From Nonomuraea rubra (GTDB taxonomy: Bacteria > Actinomycetota > Actinomycetes > Streptosporangiales > Streptosporangiaceae): a stretch of DNA of 64,000 bases. The DNA is taken from assembly GCF_014207985.1 (NCBI RefSeq), contig NZ_JACHMI010000001.1:4199001-4263000 (forward strand). The letters run 5' to 3'. A program made the translations under genes and the position numbers. The notes under the pieces were generated by a model. The model was not told the DNA's origin, made no database searches, and worked only from the letters and a program-made list of their open reading frames with translations. Of the stretch, positions 12,754 to 21,414 are shown one piece after another. The first letter of the stretch is position 1, and each line of letters opens with the position of its first letter.

Positions 12754-13293
12754 TCAGCTCGACACGCGATACCAGATGTTCACGGCGTGCGGCACGTGGC
12801 CGACGCTGAGGCGGTCGAGCTTGACGTTCGTGCCGCCCGGGTGCTCGAACAGGCGCACGCCGTCGCCCAGGAACACCGGCGCGACCATCGTGAGCACCTC
12901 GTCCAGCAGGCCCGCCTCCAGGCACTGCCGGGCGACGTCCGCGCCGAGCACGTTGACGTACTTCCCGTCCGCCGCGGCCTTCGCCGCCGCGACGGCGTCG
13001 GCCAGGTTGCCGGCGAACTCGACGCCGGGCACCGGCGTGTCCGGGATGTGGTGGGTCAGCACGATCTGCGGCCCGTGCCAGGCGCCTTCGAACGCGCCCT
13101 CCTTGTCCGTGCCCTTGTTCGGGTCGTCGCCGCGGAAGGTGCGGTTGCCCACCAGCAGCGCGCCGATGCGGCCGACGAGGTCGTCCGCCAGCGGGTTCGG
13201 GCCGAGGTGCGCGGTCAGCCACGACATGTCGCCGCCGGGACCCGCGATGAAGCCGTCGGCCGACATGGTCACCGAGTACAGCAGTCTGCTCAT
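12754..13293 (-). CDS. Dihydrofolate reductase / RibD C-terminal-fold protein
   Basis: A 179-residue RibD_C (bifunctional deaminase-reductase C-domain) protein. It starts MSRLLYSVTMSADGFIAGPGGDMSW, given here as MSRLLYSVTM and SADGFIAGPGGDMSW, and contains LLVGNRTF and the late VNVLGADVARQCLEAGLLDE motif typical of this group. These are often misnamed DHFR; the physiological substrate is unknown. It is a lone gene, antisense to the decayed membrane-protein frame and followed upstream by the LacI gene at 13323 on the same strand. Confidence 0.88.
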   Translation of the reverse strand: MSRLLYSVTMSADGFIAGPGGDMSWLTAHLGPNPLADDLVGRIGALLVGNRTFRGDDPNKGTDKEGAFEGAWHGPQIVLTHHIPDTPVPGVEFAGNLADAVAAAKAAADGKYVNVLGADVARQCLEAGLLDEVLTMVAPVFLGDGVRLFEHPGGTNVKLDRLSVGHVPHAVNIWYRVSS

Positions 13294-13322
13294 GACCTGT
13301 AGACGATCGCGCACCCGGAAAG

Positions 13323-14327
13323 TCATCGTCCAGGGGGCGCGGTGGAGCGGCGCTGGATGAGCTCGATCGGCCCGGCCAGCACCTCGGCCACCGTGTCGTC
13401 CGGCTTCAGGCTGCCCAGCAGCGTCACGCCGCGCCTGCCCAGCTCCGCCAGCGGCATCCGCACCGTGGTCAGCGCCGGGTAGAGGTAGCTGGCCAGGTCG
13501 AGGTCGTGCACGGCCACGATCGACACGTCGCGCGGGATCTCCAGCCCGGCCGCCCGCACCCCCTCCATCGCGCCGATGGCCGAGGCCACGTTCGCCACGA
13601 AGACCGCGGTCGGCGGCTCGGATCCGGCCAGCAGCCGCGCCATGGCCGCCGCCCCGCCCGCCGGCGTGTAGTCGGCCGCCACGATCGGGCCCTCCGGCAG
13701 GCCCGCCTCGCGCATCGCCGCCGAGTAGCCGGCCGACCGGCGGGCGGCGGTGTCGGCGCGCGACGGGCCCGCGAGGTGGGCGATGCGGCGGTGGCCGAGC
13801 CGTACCAGGTGCTCCACGGCGAGGGCGGCGGCCCGCTGGTCGTCGAGGATGACGTACCGCTTGACGCCCCTGCTGCGGTTGTTCAGCATCAGCCAGGGGA
13901 TGGCGGCCTGGTCGAGCTGCCGGGTGAGCGAGGTGTCGTCGCCGGTGCCGGCCAGCAGCAGCCCGTCGATGCGGCCCTGCCCGATGCGGTCCATGTACTC
14001 GCCCAGCCCGGCTCCGGTCGCGCTGCCGGTGACCAGCACATATCCCTGCGCCGCCGCCTCCGCCTCCGCGCCCTTGATGATCTCGGCGTAGACGGGGTTG
14101 GCGAAGTCGGGGATGAACAGCCCGAACATGTGCGCCCGCGAGGTCCGCAGGCTGCGCGCGGCCACGTTCGGCCGGTACCCCAGCTCGTCGATGGCCGCCA
14201 GCACCCGCTCGCGCGTCTCCTGGCGGATGTTGAGCGTCGGGTCCTTGTTGACCACGCGCGAGACGACGGCCCTGTCCACCCGGGCCATCGCGGCGACGTC
14301 GGCGAGCGTCACGCGGGAGCGCTTCAT
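13323..14327 (-). CDS. LacI-family regulator of the adjacent catabolic regulon
   Basis: A 334-residue LacI-family repressor: HTH at 5-30 (VTLADVAAMARVDRAVVSRVV), hinge RPNVAARSL, then the sugar-binding-like core and dimerisation region. Its ATG overlaps the upstream oxidoreductase stop as ATGA, so it is the last cistron of the operon amidohydrolase - oxidoreductase - lacI. Operator-like sequences TCAA(A/T)CG(A/T)TTGA, with the central CG typical of LacI-family sites, precede its own operon, the transporter operon and the SDR operon. It is the obvious candidate regulator. Confidence 0.9.
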   Translation of the reverse strand: MKRSRVTLADVAAMARVDRAVVSRVVNKDPTLNIRQETRERVLAAIDELGYRPNVAARSLRTSRAHMFGLFIPDFANPVYAEIIKGAEAEAAAQGYVLVTGSATGAGLGEYMDRIGQGRIDGLLLAGTGDDTSLTRQLDQAAIPWLMLNNRSRGVKRYVILDDQRAAALAVEHLVRLGHRRIAHLAGPSRADTAARRSAGYSAAMREAGLPEGPIVAADYTPAGGAAAMARLLAGSEPPTAVFVANVASAIGAMEGVRAAGLEIPRDVSIVAVHDLDLASYLYPALTTVRMPLAELGRRGVTLLGSLKPDDTVAEVLAGPIELIQRRSTAPPGR

Positions 14328-15400
14328 AGCGGCACACTCTCCCCGCTGTCCATCGACCGGTAGAGCGCGTCGAGCAGCCGCAGCGTGCCGAGGTTGTCGC
14401 GGCCCGACGTCTCCGGCTCGCCGCCCTCCGCGACCGCCTTCAGCAGCGACCCCATCGGCCCGGCCACCGCGTCGGGCAGCCAGCGGCGCGTCACCGGGTA
14501 CGGCAGCCAGCCGTCCGTCGGCAGCACCCGGCTGCTGACCTCCAGGGTGTCGGGGCGGCCGTGCGGGTAGTCGTACAGCAGGCCGAGCGTGCCCTTGATC
14601 GCGCCTTCCGTGCCGTCCACGCGGAAGGACGCCTCGCCGTCGCCGGTGCGGTTCTCGTGCGTGGCGTGCACCAGCGCCCGCACGTCGCCCGGGTAGACCA
14701 GCGTGCTCATCGTGCGCGTCTCGCCCTTGGCGAGCTGGCCCGGCGTGCGGCTGCCGGTGCAGAAGACCAGCTCCGGGTCACCGAGGACCGAGCGGATCGC
14801 GTCCAGGTAGTGGATGGAGTGGTAGACGATCTCCAGCCGGTCGGTGGTGACCAGCCAGTCCCACGCGCTCCAGTCGGTGTGGATGTTCACGGTGAACGTC
14901 ATCGCCGTCGGCTGCCCGATCCACCCGGCGCGCACCATGGCGCGGGCGGCGGCGATGCCCTCGTCGAAGCGGAGCTGCTGGTTGACCGCGATCTTCAGCC
15001 CGGCGGCCGCCGCCAGGTCCACGAGCTCCCGGCCGGTGGCCACGTCCGGTGCGAACGGCTTCTGGCACAGCAGGTGCCTGCCCGCGGCCAGCGCCTGCCG
15101 CGCGATGGCGGGTTGCGCCCGCGGCGCGACCGCGATGTCCACGACCTCGGCCCGCTCGTCGGCCAGCAGCTCCTCCAGCGACGCGTACGTCCTGGGCACC
15201 CCGTGACGTGCGGCCACCTCGGCGGCCCGCCCGGCGTCCAGGTCGAACAGGCCGGTCACCTCCAGCCCCGCCTGCCGGTAGGCGGGCAGGTGGGCCACGT
15301 CCACGATGGCCCCGGCGCCGACGATCGCGACCGGCCGGCGGTGCTCCGCCGGGATCGACAGGTAGGCGGCGGCCGCGATGGGCGCGAACACGTCGATCAA
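14324..15400 (-). CDS. Gfo/Idh/MocA-family NAD(P)-dependent oxidoreductase
   Basis: A roughly 358-residue sugar dehydrogenase-type protein. It has the Rossmann motif VAIVGAGAIVDVAHLPAY near residue 22, then DLDAG, and the family EKP-like QKPFAP segment; the C-terminal alpha/beta domain follows. The TTG start at 15400 overlaps the amidohydrolase stop and is preceded by GGAGGAG; a GTG at 15391 is an alternative. With the preceding lactonase-like gene it could form a sugar to lactone to acid sequence, but the substrate is not known. Confidence 0.85.
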   Translation of the reverse strand: MIDVFAPIAAAAYLSIPAEHRRPVAIVGAGAIVDVAHLPAYRQAGLEVTGLFDLDAGRAAEVAARHGVPRTYASLEELLADERAEVVDIAVAPRAQPAIARQALAAGRHLLCQKPFAPDVATGRELVDLAAAAGLKIAVNQQLRFDEGIAAARAMVRAGWIGQPTAMTFTVNIHTDWSAWDWLVTTDRLEIVYHSIHYLDAIRSVLGDPELVFCTGSRTPGQLAKGETRTMSTLVYPGDVRALVHATHENRTGDGEASFRVDGTEGAIKGTLGLLYDYPHGRPDTLEVSSRVLPTDGWLPYPVTRRWLPDAVAGPMGSLLKAVAEGGEPETSGRDNLGTLRLLDALYRSMDSGESVPL

Positions 15401-16242
15401 CGCTCCTCCATCCGGTAGAAGTGGGCGGCCGTGCCGCCGAGCACCATCGCGCGCTCGGCGTCGCCCAGCCCCGACAGCGCGACCTGCGTCTCCCGCCACA
15501 CCTTGGCGTAGTCGCCGGCCAGCGTGGCCACCGGCCAGTCGCTGCCGAACATCAGCCGCCCGGGCCCGAACAGCTCCAGCGCGTGCTCGACGTACGGCCG
15601 CAGGCCCTCGCCGGTCCAGGTGGCGGCGTCGGCGGCGGTGTTCAGCCCGGACACCTTGGCGTACACGCCGGGGCACTCGGCCGCGCGGGCCAGCAGCGAG
15701 GCCCACGGCTCCCACCCCTTGTCCCTGATCGGCGGCTTGGCCAGGTGGTCGATCACCATCCGCAGGCCCGGCACCCGCTCGGCCAGCACCGGCACGTGCT
15801 CCAGGTGCCGCGGCAGCACCGCCACCACGTCGAACGGCATTCCGGCCGCGGCCAGCAGCCCCAGCCCCTCGATGACGGGCTCCCGGAGCAGCCAGTCGGG
15901 GTCGGGCTCGTCGTGGATGAGATGCCTGACCCCGGCGAACCTGGCGTGCCGCCGGTAGCGCTCCAGCGCCTGCGCCGCCTCCTCGGGCCGCAGCAGCGGC
16001 ACCCAGCCCACCACCGCGCCGACGAAGTCGTGGGCGTCGGCCTGCGCCAGCATGGCGTCGGTGTCGGCGTAGGAGTCCATCGACTGCACCAGGACGGTGC
16101 GGTCCACGCCCGCCGCGGCGAGCTGGGGGATGAGCTCCTCCGGCTCGAACGTACGGAAGATCGGCCCGGCCTCGGGCGTCAGCCAGGGGTACGAACCCGT
16201 CTCCAGGTTCCAGAAGTGCTGGTGAGCGTCGACGACGGGCAT
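15397..16242 (-). CDS. Amidohydrolase-family sugar lactonase-like protein (COG3618)
   Basis: A 281-residue TIM-barrel amidohydrolase of the L-fuconolactonase / rhamnonolactonase / 2-pyrone-4,6-dicarboxylate lactonase group. The metal-site motif DAHQHFW (His7, His9), the mid-protein IDHLAKPP histidine and the late FGSDWPV aspartate are all present. It heads the sub-operon with the oxidoreductase and LacI genes. An operator copy lies just upstream, at 16261-16274. The likely role is hydrolysis of an aldonolactone made by a dehydrogenase of the regulon. Confidence 0.82.
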   Translation of the reverse strand: MPVVDAHQHFWNLETGSYPWLTPEAGPIFRTFEPEELIPQLAAAGVDRTVLVQSMDSYADTDAMLAQADAHDFVGAVVGWVPLLRPEEAAQALERYRRHARFAGVRHLIHDEPDPDWLLREPVIEGLGLLAAAGMPFDVVAVLPRHLEHVPVLAERVPGLRMVIDHLAKPPIRDKGWEPWASLLARAAECPGVYAKVSGLNTAADAATWTGEGLRPYVEHALELFGPGRLMFGSDWPVATLAGDYAKVWRETQVALSGLGDAERAMVLGGTAAHFYRMEER

Positions 16243-16260
16243 CCGGCCCCTCCTCCCATG

Positions 16261-16274
16261 ATCAATCGTTTGAG
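16261..16274. promoter_or_regulatory. Regulon operator copy A
   Basis: ATCAATCGTTTGAG, core TCAATCGTTTGA at 16262-16273, lies 19 bp upstream of the amidohydrolase start and overlaps the VOC gene stop codon. The same near-palindrome occurs at 20416 and 24519. It would let the lactonase-oxidoreductase-lacI unit be controlled separately from the transporter operon. Confidence 0.7.
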
Positions 16275-16738
16275 CGCAACAAAATAGCAGGAGGCTGGAC
16301 GAGTTCCAGCGTGATCTCGTCCGGGTCGAGGAAGTAGCAGGCGTAACCGCCCTTGTTCACCCCGGCCGTGATCTCCTCCGGCGGGTTGACGAACCGTACC
16401 CCGGCCGCCGACAGGCGGGCGTGCTCGGCGCGGGCGTCCTCGACCGTGAGTGCCAGGTGCGCGGCGCCCGGCAGGTGGCGGGCGGGGTCGCGGGCCTCGC
16501 CGCGCGGCTGGACGTACTCGACCAGCTCCAGGTCGTGGGTGGAGACGCCGCGCGGCTGGCCGGGCACGGCGAGCTGGGCCACGCGCAGCACCGCGTCCGG
16601 GTAGCCGACGAGCCTGCGGGTGTAGTCGTTGTCCTGCTCCTGCCGGTGCACCAGCGTGAAGCCGAGCAGGTCGCGGTAGAACGCCACGGACCTGCCGAGG
16701 TCGGCGACGGTGAACGAGAAGTGCCAGACGCCTCTCAT
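16262..16738 (-). CDS. VOC-superfamily (glyoxalase/dioxygenase fold) protein
   Basis: A 158-residue vicinal-oxygen-chelate protein with two beta-alpha-beta-beta-beta modules. Candidate metal ligands are His6, Glu71, His94 and Glu145, the full glyoxalase-I-type H/E/H/E set. ATG 16738 overlaps the permease stop as ATGA, so it is the last gene of the transporter operon. It may be a lyase, isomerase or epimerase for a pathway intermediate; the substrate is unknown. Confidence 0.82.
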   Translation of the reverse strand: MRGVWHFSFTVADLGRSVAFYRDLLGFTLVHRQEQDNDYTRRLVGYPDAVLRVAQLAVPGQPRGVSTHDLELVEYVQPRGEARDPARHLPGAAHLALTVEDARAEHARLSAAGVRFVNPPEEITAGVNKGGYACYFLDPDEITLELVQPPAILLRSND

Positions 16739-17928
16739 CGCAGGGCCTCCTGCCTGACCGGTACCGATGGTGGTTTCGACGATTCCCTTACCCGTTTGAC
16801 CTGCCGCTGGCGGCCGGCGACGGTGTAGATGGCGGCGGCCACGACGACGACCGTGCCGACGATGACCCCCTGGTAGTTGGCGCCGAGGTTGAGCACGTTG
16901 AAGCCGTTGTCCAGGGTGAAGAGGATGAGCGCCCCCACCACCGACTTCAGCACGCTGCCCAGCCCGCCGAAGAGCGAGGTGCCGCCGAGGATGGCCGCGG
17001 CCAGCACGGTCAGCTCGGTGCCCTGCAGGCCCGTCGGGTTGATCGCCAGCAGCTTGGCCGCGAACAGGATGCCGACGAAGCCGGAGCCGAGCCCGTTCAG
17101 CACGAAGGCGCCGATCTTGTAGCGGTTGACGTTGATGCCGGACAGGCGGGCCGCCTCGGCGTTCGCGCCTACCGCGTACAGGCGGCGGCCGATCACGGTG
17201 TACCGCAGCACCGCCCAGGTGACCCCGGCGATCACGATCAGGTAGTAGGTGGGCTTGCTCAGCCGCAGCTCGAACCCGAGCACCGGGCTGAGCACGATCG
17301 CCACCACGCCGGCGGCGAGCATGGCGATCCCCCCGGGGCGCGAACGGTGCAGCAGGACGAACACCCCCGCCGCGGCGGCCGCCACGCCCAGGACGGCCAG
17401 GATGTGCGGGACCGTCCAGTACCCGGCCTGCAGCGCGATCAGCGAGCTCTGCGCGCCGGGATCCTGGGCGGTGATCGTGCGGCCGTCGGTGAGGATGAGC
17501 ACCAGCCCGCGCACGGCCGTCATCGTGCCCAGCGTCACGATGAACGCGTTGATGCCGACGAGCTGCACGATCAGCCCGTTCACCGCCCCGCACACCAGGC
17601 CCGCGCCCAGCGCGATCGCCATCGCGGCCGGCAGGCCCAGCGGCGCCACCAGGCTGAGCACGGTGGCCGCCGAGAAGGCCGCCACCGAGGCCACGGACAG
17701 GTCGAAGTTCCCGCTGATCAGGACGACCGTGGTGAACACGGCGAGGATGGCGATCAGCGACGACTGGTCGAGGATGTTGATGACGTTCGTCGCCGACAGG
17801 TACGGCGGGCGGCCGAGCTGCGCCGTCAGCAGCGTCAGCACGGCGACGATCAGCAGCAGGGCGTAGACCACGCCCGCGTTGCCCGGCCGCAGCGCGGCGG
17901 CCAGCCGTGAACGAATCTCAGGCGGCAT
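16735..17928 (-). CDS. Sugar ABC transporter permease (RbsC/XylH type)
   Basis: A 397-residue multi-helix inner-membrane permease of the BPD_transp_2 family. Successive hydrophobic helices begin with VVYALLLIVAVLTLLTAQLG. The family strings VISGNFDLSVASVAAFSA and LAAAILGGTSLFGGLGSVLKSVVG are clear. It lies between the ATPase (11-bp overlap) and the VOC gene, and forms the membrane channel of the transporter. Confidence 0.92.
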   Translation of the reverse strand: MPPEIRSRLAAALRPGNAGVVYALLLIVAVLTLLTAQLGRPPYLSATNVINILDQSSLIAILAVFTTVVLISGNFDLSVASVAAFSAATVLSLVAPLGLPAAMAIALGAGLVCGAVNGLIVQLVGINAFIVTLGTMTAVRGLVLILTDGRTITAQDPGAQSSLIALQAGYWTVPHILAVLGVAAAAAGVFVLLHRSRPGGIAMLAAGVVAIVLSPVLGFELRLSKPTYYLIVIAGVTWAVLRYTVIGRRLYAVGANAEAARLSGINVNRYKIGAFVLNGLGSGFVGILFAAKLLAINPTGLQGTELTVLAAAILGGTSLFGGLGSVLKSVVGALILFTLDNGFNVLNLGANYQGVIVGTVVVVAAAIYTVAGRQRQVKRVRESSKPPSVPVRQEALR

Positions 17929-19432
17929 GCGTCGCGCCTCCCTCGCCGAATCCGTTCGCCAGCATCAGCAACTCCTCCTCGGATGTCTCGGTCGCCGCCC
18001 GTTCGGCGACGATGCGGCCCTCGCGCACGACCAGCACCCGGGTCGCCACCGCGAGGATCTCCTCGAACTCGCTGCTCACGACCAGCACCGCGCCCCCGCC
18101 CGCGGCGAAGCGGCGGACCAGCTCCAGGATGTCGGCCTTGGCGCCGACGTCCACGCCGGCGGTGGGCTCGTCGAGCATGAAGACGCGGGCGCCGCCGTAC
18201 AGCCACTTGCCGAACACGACCTTCTGCGCGTTCCCTCCGGACAGCTCGGCCGGCAGCGCGCCGGGGCCGGCGCAGACGATGCCGAGGTCGGCGATGGCCC
18301 GTTCCGCCCGCTCCTGCTCGGCCGCCTCGCGCGGCAGCGACCGGCCCGACGACAGGGACGGCAGGTCGGGCAGCGAGATGTTCTTCCAGATCGGGAACGT
18401 GCCCACCAGCCCCTGGGCGCCGCGGTCCTCGGGCACCAGCGCCATGCCCGCGGCCACGGCGGCGCGCGGGGTCCGGCGGACCTGGCGGCCCCCGACCAGC
18501 ACCTCGCCGGTGGCGCGCGGGTCGGCGCCGTAGACGGCGTGCAGGATCTCGGAGCGGCCGGAGCCGAGCAGCCCGGCCAGCCCGATCACCTCGCCCGCCC
18601 TGGCCTCGAACGACACGTCCCGCACGCCCGACGGCGAGCCGAGCCCGCGCACCGACAGCAGCACCGGGGCGTCCTCCGGCACCGGCTCGGCGCCGCGCCG
18701 CTCGGCCTCCAGCAGGTCGCGGCCCACGATGACCTGGACGAGGCGGTCCTCGTCGTAGTCGCCGGTGGCGCCCTCCTCCACGACCGTGCCGTCACGCAGC
18801 ACGGTGACCCGGTCGGTCAGGGCGAGCACCTCGTCCAGGAAGTGCGAGACGTAAAGGAAGGCCGTGCCCTGGGCGGAGAGCCTGCGGACGACGTCGAAGA
18901 CGACCTGCCGCTCGCCCTCGGCCAGCGAGGCGGTCGGCTCGTCCATCACGACCAGCTCCGCGCCGGTGGCCAGCGCCTGGAGGACCGCGACCATCTGCCG
19001 CTCGCCGATGGCCAGCCCGGCCACCTCGGCGTCGGGGTCGATGGCGTAGCCGACCCGCTCCAGCAGCCGGGCGAACTCGGCGCGGCGGGCCCGGGGCAGC
19101 CGCCAGGGGCCGGGGGTGCCGAGGAAGACGTTCTCCAGCACGGTGAGCGTGGGGGCGAGCGGCACGTGCTGCATGATCGTGGCCACGCCCGCCTTCCTGG
19201 CGGCGCCCGGCGTGCGCCAGGCGACCTGCTCGCCCTTCCACCGGACCTGGCCCGAGGTCGGCTCGTGCGCGCCCGCGATCACCTTGATCATCGTGGACTT
19301 GCCCGCGCCGTTCGCGCCGACCAGGCCGTGCACGCTGCCCGGGTGCACGGTCAGGCGGGCGTCCCTGAGCGCGACGGTGCCGTTGGGGAACTCCTTGCCG
19401 ATGCCCGTCAGGGACAGCAGTGGCGTCACCAT
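17918..19432 (-). CDS. Sugar ABC transporter ATP-binding protein (RbsA type)
   Basis: A 504-residue tandem-ATPase protein. The first domain has Walker A GANGAGKST and Walker B LVVMDEPTASL. The second has a degenerate Walker A (GLLGSGRSE), signature LSGGNAQK and FMLDEPTAGVD. This asymmetry is normal for RbsA/XylG/MglA. ATG 19432 overlaps the binding-protein stop; a TTG at 19444 is less likely. Confidence 0.93.
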   Translation of the reverse strand: MVTPLLSLTGIGKEFPNGTVALRDARLTVHPGSVHGLVGANGAGKSTMIKVIAGAHEPTSGQVRWKGEQVAWRTPGAARKAGVATIMQHVPLAPTLTVLENVFLGTPGPWRLPRARRAEFARLLERVGYAIDPDAEVAGLAIGERQMVAVLQALATGAELVVMDEPTASLAEGERQVVFDVVRRLSAQGTAFLYVSHFLDEVLALTDRVTVLRDGTVVEEGATGDYDEDRLVQVIVGRDLLEAERRGAEPVPEDAPVLLSVRGLGSPSGVRDVSFEARAGEVIGLAGLLGSGRSEILHAVYGADPRATGEVLVGGRQVRRTPRAAVAAGMALVPEDRGAQGLVGTFPIWKNISLPDLPSLSSGRSLPREAAEQERAERAIADLGIVCAGPGALPAELSGGNAQKVVFGKWLYGGARVFMLDEPTAGVDVGAKADILELVRRFAAGGGAVLVVSSEFEEILAVATRVLVVREGRIVAERAATETSEEELLMLANGFGEGGATHAA

Positions 19433-20397
19433 TGCGGCGTGCAATCGGTGAGGTTGTCCTTGGTGATGGCCGGGGTGTCGTAGGTGACGAACGCCGCGTC
19501 CTGCTTCTTCTGCCCGGTCAGGTGCTGGTACAGCGTGGTGAGGGCGAGCTTGCCCAGGTCCTCGGGCTTGTAGCAGACGGTCCCCGCGATCGCGCCCGAC
19601 TTGACGGCGTCGATGCCCAGCTTGCTGCCGCCGATGCCGACGATCTTCGCCTTGGAGCCGGCCGCGGCGACCGCCTTGGCGCAGCCCGCAGCCATGTCGT
19701 CGGACTGGGCGTAGAAGAGCTGGGTGTCGGGGTTGGACGAGAGCATGTTCTGGCAGGCCGACTGGGCCTTGTCCTGCACCCAGTCACCAGGCTGGCGGGC
19801 CACGACCTCGTACGTGGCGCCCTTGGCCGCCGCCGACTTGGGGAACTCCTGGTAGCGCTGGACCACCTCGGCGAAGCCGGCCTGGCCCTCGACGATCGCC
19901 ATCTTGCCGCCCCCGGGGACGACGCTCGCGGCGATCTCGCCGGCCTTGCCGCCGGCCGCGTACTCGTCCTGGGTGACCAGGGCGACCAGGCCCGGGTAGA
20001 CGTCCTTGAGCCGGCGCTGCTTCGGGTCGCCGACCTGCGAGGCGACGGCCACGGTGGGAATGTTGGAGGCCTTGAGCCGGTCGGCCAGGCCCTGCGCTAC
20101 GCCCGAGTCGACGGGCAGGATGAGCACGCCGTCGGGCTGCTGGGCGATGAGGTCCTGGACGTCGTTGCTCTGCTTGTCGGCCTTGCCCTGGGCGTCCAGC
20201 TCGACGATCTTCACGCCGAGCCTGTCCGCCTCCTCCTTGATGCCCTTGCCGATGGCGGCCGGGAAGGGGAAGCTCAGGCCCAGGTTGGAGACCCCGATGG
20301 TGTACTGCTTCTGGCCGTCGCCGGCCGCGCCGGTGGATCCGCCGCAGGCCGTCGCGCCCATCATGAGGGCGGCGGCGACGAGGAGTGACTTCTTCAT
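19426..20397 (-). CDS. Sugar ABC transporter substrate-binding lipoprotein
   Basis: A 323-residue periplasmic-binding-protein-4-type sugar receptor. The signal peptide ends in a lipobox (GATAC), so it is anchored outside the membrane. The mature part starts YTIGVSNLGLSFPFPAAIGKGI, split here as YTIGVSNLGL and SFPFPAAIGKGI, and contains PDGVLILPVDSG, typical of ribose/xylose/galactose-type receptors. It is the first gene of the transporter operon and has operator copy B directly upstream. The ligand cannot be read from sequence. Confidence 0.92.
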   Translation of the reverse strand: MKKSLLVAAALMMGATACGGSTGAAGDGQKQYTIGVSNLGLSFPFPAAIGKGIKEEADRLGVKIVELDAQGKADKQSNDVQDLIAQQPDGVLILPVDSGVAQGLADRLKASNIPTVAVASQVGDPKQRRLKDVYPGLVALVTQDEYAAGGKAGEIAASVVPGGGKMAIVEGQAGFAEVVQRYQEFPKSAAAKGATYEVVARQPGDWVQDKAQSACQNMLSSNPDTQLFYAQSDDMAAGCAKAVAAAGSKAKIVGIGGSKLGIDAVKSGAIAGTVCYKPEDLGKLALTTLYQHLTGQKKQDAAFVTYDTPAITKDNLTDCTPQW

Positions 20398-20415
20398 GCT
20401 CTTTCTCCTGCCGGA

Positions 20416-20429
20416 GTCAATCGTTTGAC
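20416..20429. promoter_or_regulatory. Regulon operator copy B
   Basis: GTCAATCGTTTGAC lies 19 bp upstream of the substrate-binding-protein ATG, in the 42-bp gap after the E1 beta gene. It is a near-palindrome with a central CG and is the best isolated copy of the shared motif. Its position suggests repression of the transporter operon. Confidence 0.75.
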
Positions 20430-20439
20430 TAGCGGGCTG

Positions 20440-21414
20440 TCAGCCCTTGACCAAACCCCGTACGTCCCCGGTGATGCGCGCGGCGTCCGGCACCAGTGAC
20501 TGGGCCAGCGCCGGCGCGGCCGGCATCCGCACGTCCGGCGTACCGATCCGGATCGGCGGCGCGAGCAGGGGCACCCCCGCCCCCGCGACGCGGGCGACGA
20601 CCTCCGCGCCGAAACCCCCCGTGACGTTCGCCTCGTGCACGACCGCCAGCCTGCCCGTCCTGCCGGCGCTCGCGAGCACCGCGCCGGTGTCGAACGGGTT
20701 CAGCCACGGCGTCTCCAGCACCTCGGCCTCGATCCCGTCGCCGGCCAGCGCCTCCGCCGCCTCCAGCACGCGCTCCGTCATCGCGCCCCAGGTCACGATC
20801 GTGACGTCGGAGCCCGCGCGGCGGGTCCGCGCCCCGCCCATCGGCCGCACCGGGCCGCCCGTCTCGACGGGCTCCTTCCGGCCGAAGTAGAGGGTGCGGT
20901 TCTCGATCACCAGCACCGGGTCGTCGCAGTGCACGGCCGTCACCAGCAGGTCGTAGGCGTCCTGCGGCGTGCTCGGCATGCACACCCGCAAGCCCGGCAC
21001 GTGCAGGAACAGCGCCTCCAGGCACTGCGAGTGCTGCGCGCACGCGCCCGGCGCGTTGCCCTGCTGGGTGCGGATCGTCAGCGGCGCCGTCAACCGGCCG
21101 CCCGAGACGTAGCGCACGTTGGCCGCCTGGTTGACGATCTGGTCCAGCGCGACCAGCGAGAAGTCGGCCCACATGATCTCCACGATCGGGCGGCGGCCGA
21201 ACATCGCCGCGCCCACCGCGCTGCCCAGGATCGCCGACTCGCTGATCGGGGTGTCGAAGGCCCGCTCGCCGTACTGCTTGCGCAGCCCCCGCGTCACCCC
21301 GAACACGCCGCCGGGCACGCCCACGTCCTCGCCGTAGACCAGGGTCTCCGGCAGCTCCTCCATCAGGCGGTGCAGGGCCGCGTTCACGGCCTCGCCATAG
21401 GTCATCTCACGCAT
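20440..21414 (-). CDS. TPP-dependent dehydrogenase E1 component, beta subunit
   Basis: A 324-residue transketolase-like pyrimidine-binding subunit, resembling acetoin or 2-oxo-acid dehydrogenase E1 beta. Typical motifs are YGEDVGVPGGVFGVTRGL, DTPISESAILGSAVGAA and IVEIMWADF, followed by the transketolase C-domain. It overlaps the alpha gene by 8 bp. No E2 or E3 gene is in the window, so the acceptor chain must come from elsewhere or the enzyme is a stand-alone ligase/decarboxylase. Confidence 0.9.
   Translation of the reverse strand: MREMTYGEAVNAALHRLMEELPETLVYGEDVGVPGGVFGVTRGLRKQYGERAFDTPISESAILGSAVGAAMFGRRPIVEIMWADFSLVALDQIVNQAANVRYVSGGRLTAPLTIRTQQGNAPGACAQHSQCLEALFLHVPGLRVCMPSTPQDAYDLLVTAVHCDDPVLVIENRTLYFGRKEPVETGGPVRPMGGARTRRAGSDVTIVTWGAMTERVLEAAEALAGDGIEAEVLETPWLNPFDTGAVLASAGRTGRLAVVHEANVTGGFGAEVVARVAGAGVPLLAPPIRIGTPDVRMPAAPALAQSLVPDAARITGDVRGLVKG

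Noticed and set aside
12701..13302. Continuation of the + strand membrane-protein frame
   Set aside because: It is antisense to a clear DHFR/RibD-fold gene, and the sequence after DRLARR has no membrane or family character. GC-rich DNA keeps such frames open.
14324..16738. Protocatechuate 4,5-cleavage genes (LigC/LigI-like) for the oxidoreductase and amidohydrolase
   Set aside because: The enzyme folds match, but the sugar ABC transporter, LacI regulator and absence of a ring-cleavage dioxygenase make a sugar-acid route more likely. It is kept only as an alternative.
19433..19444. TTG start of the ABC ATPase at 19444
   Set aside because: ATG 19432 gives the family-like start MVTPLLSLTGIGKEF. 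The TTG adds only four residues without a ribosome-binding site.
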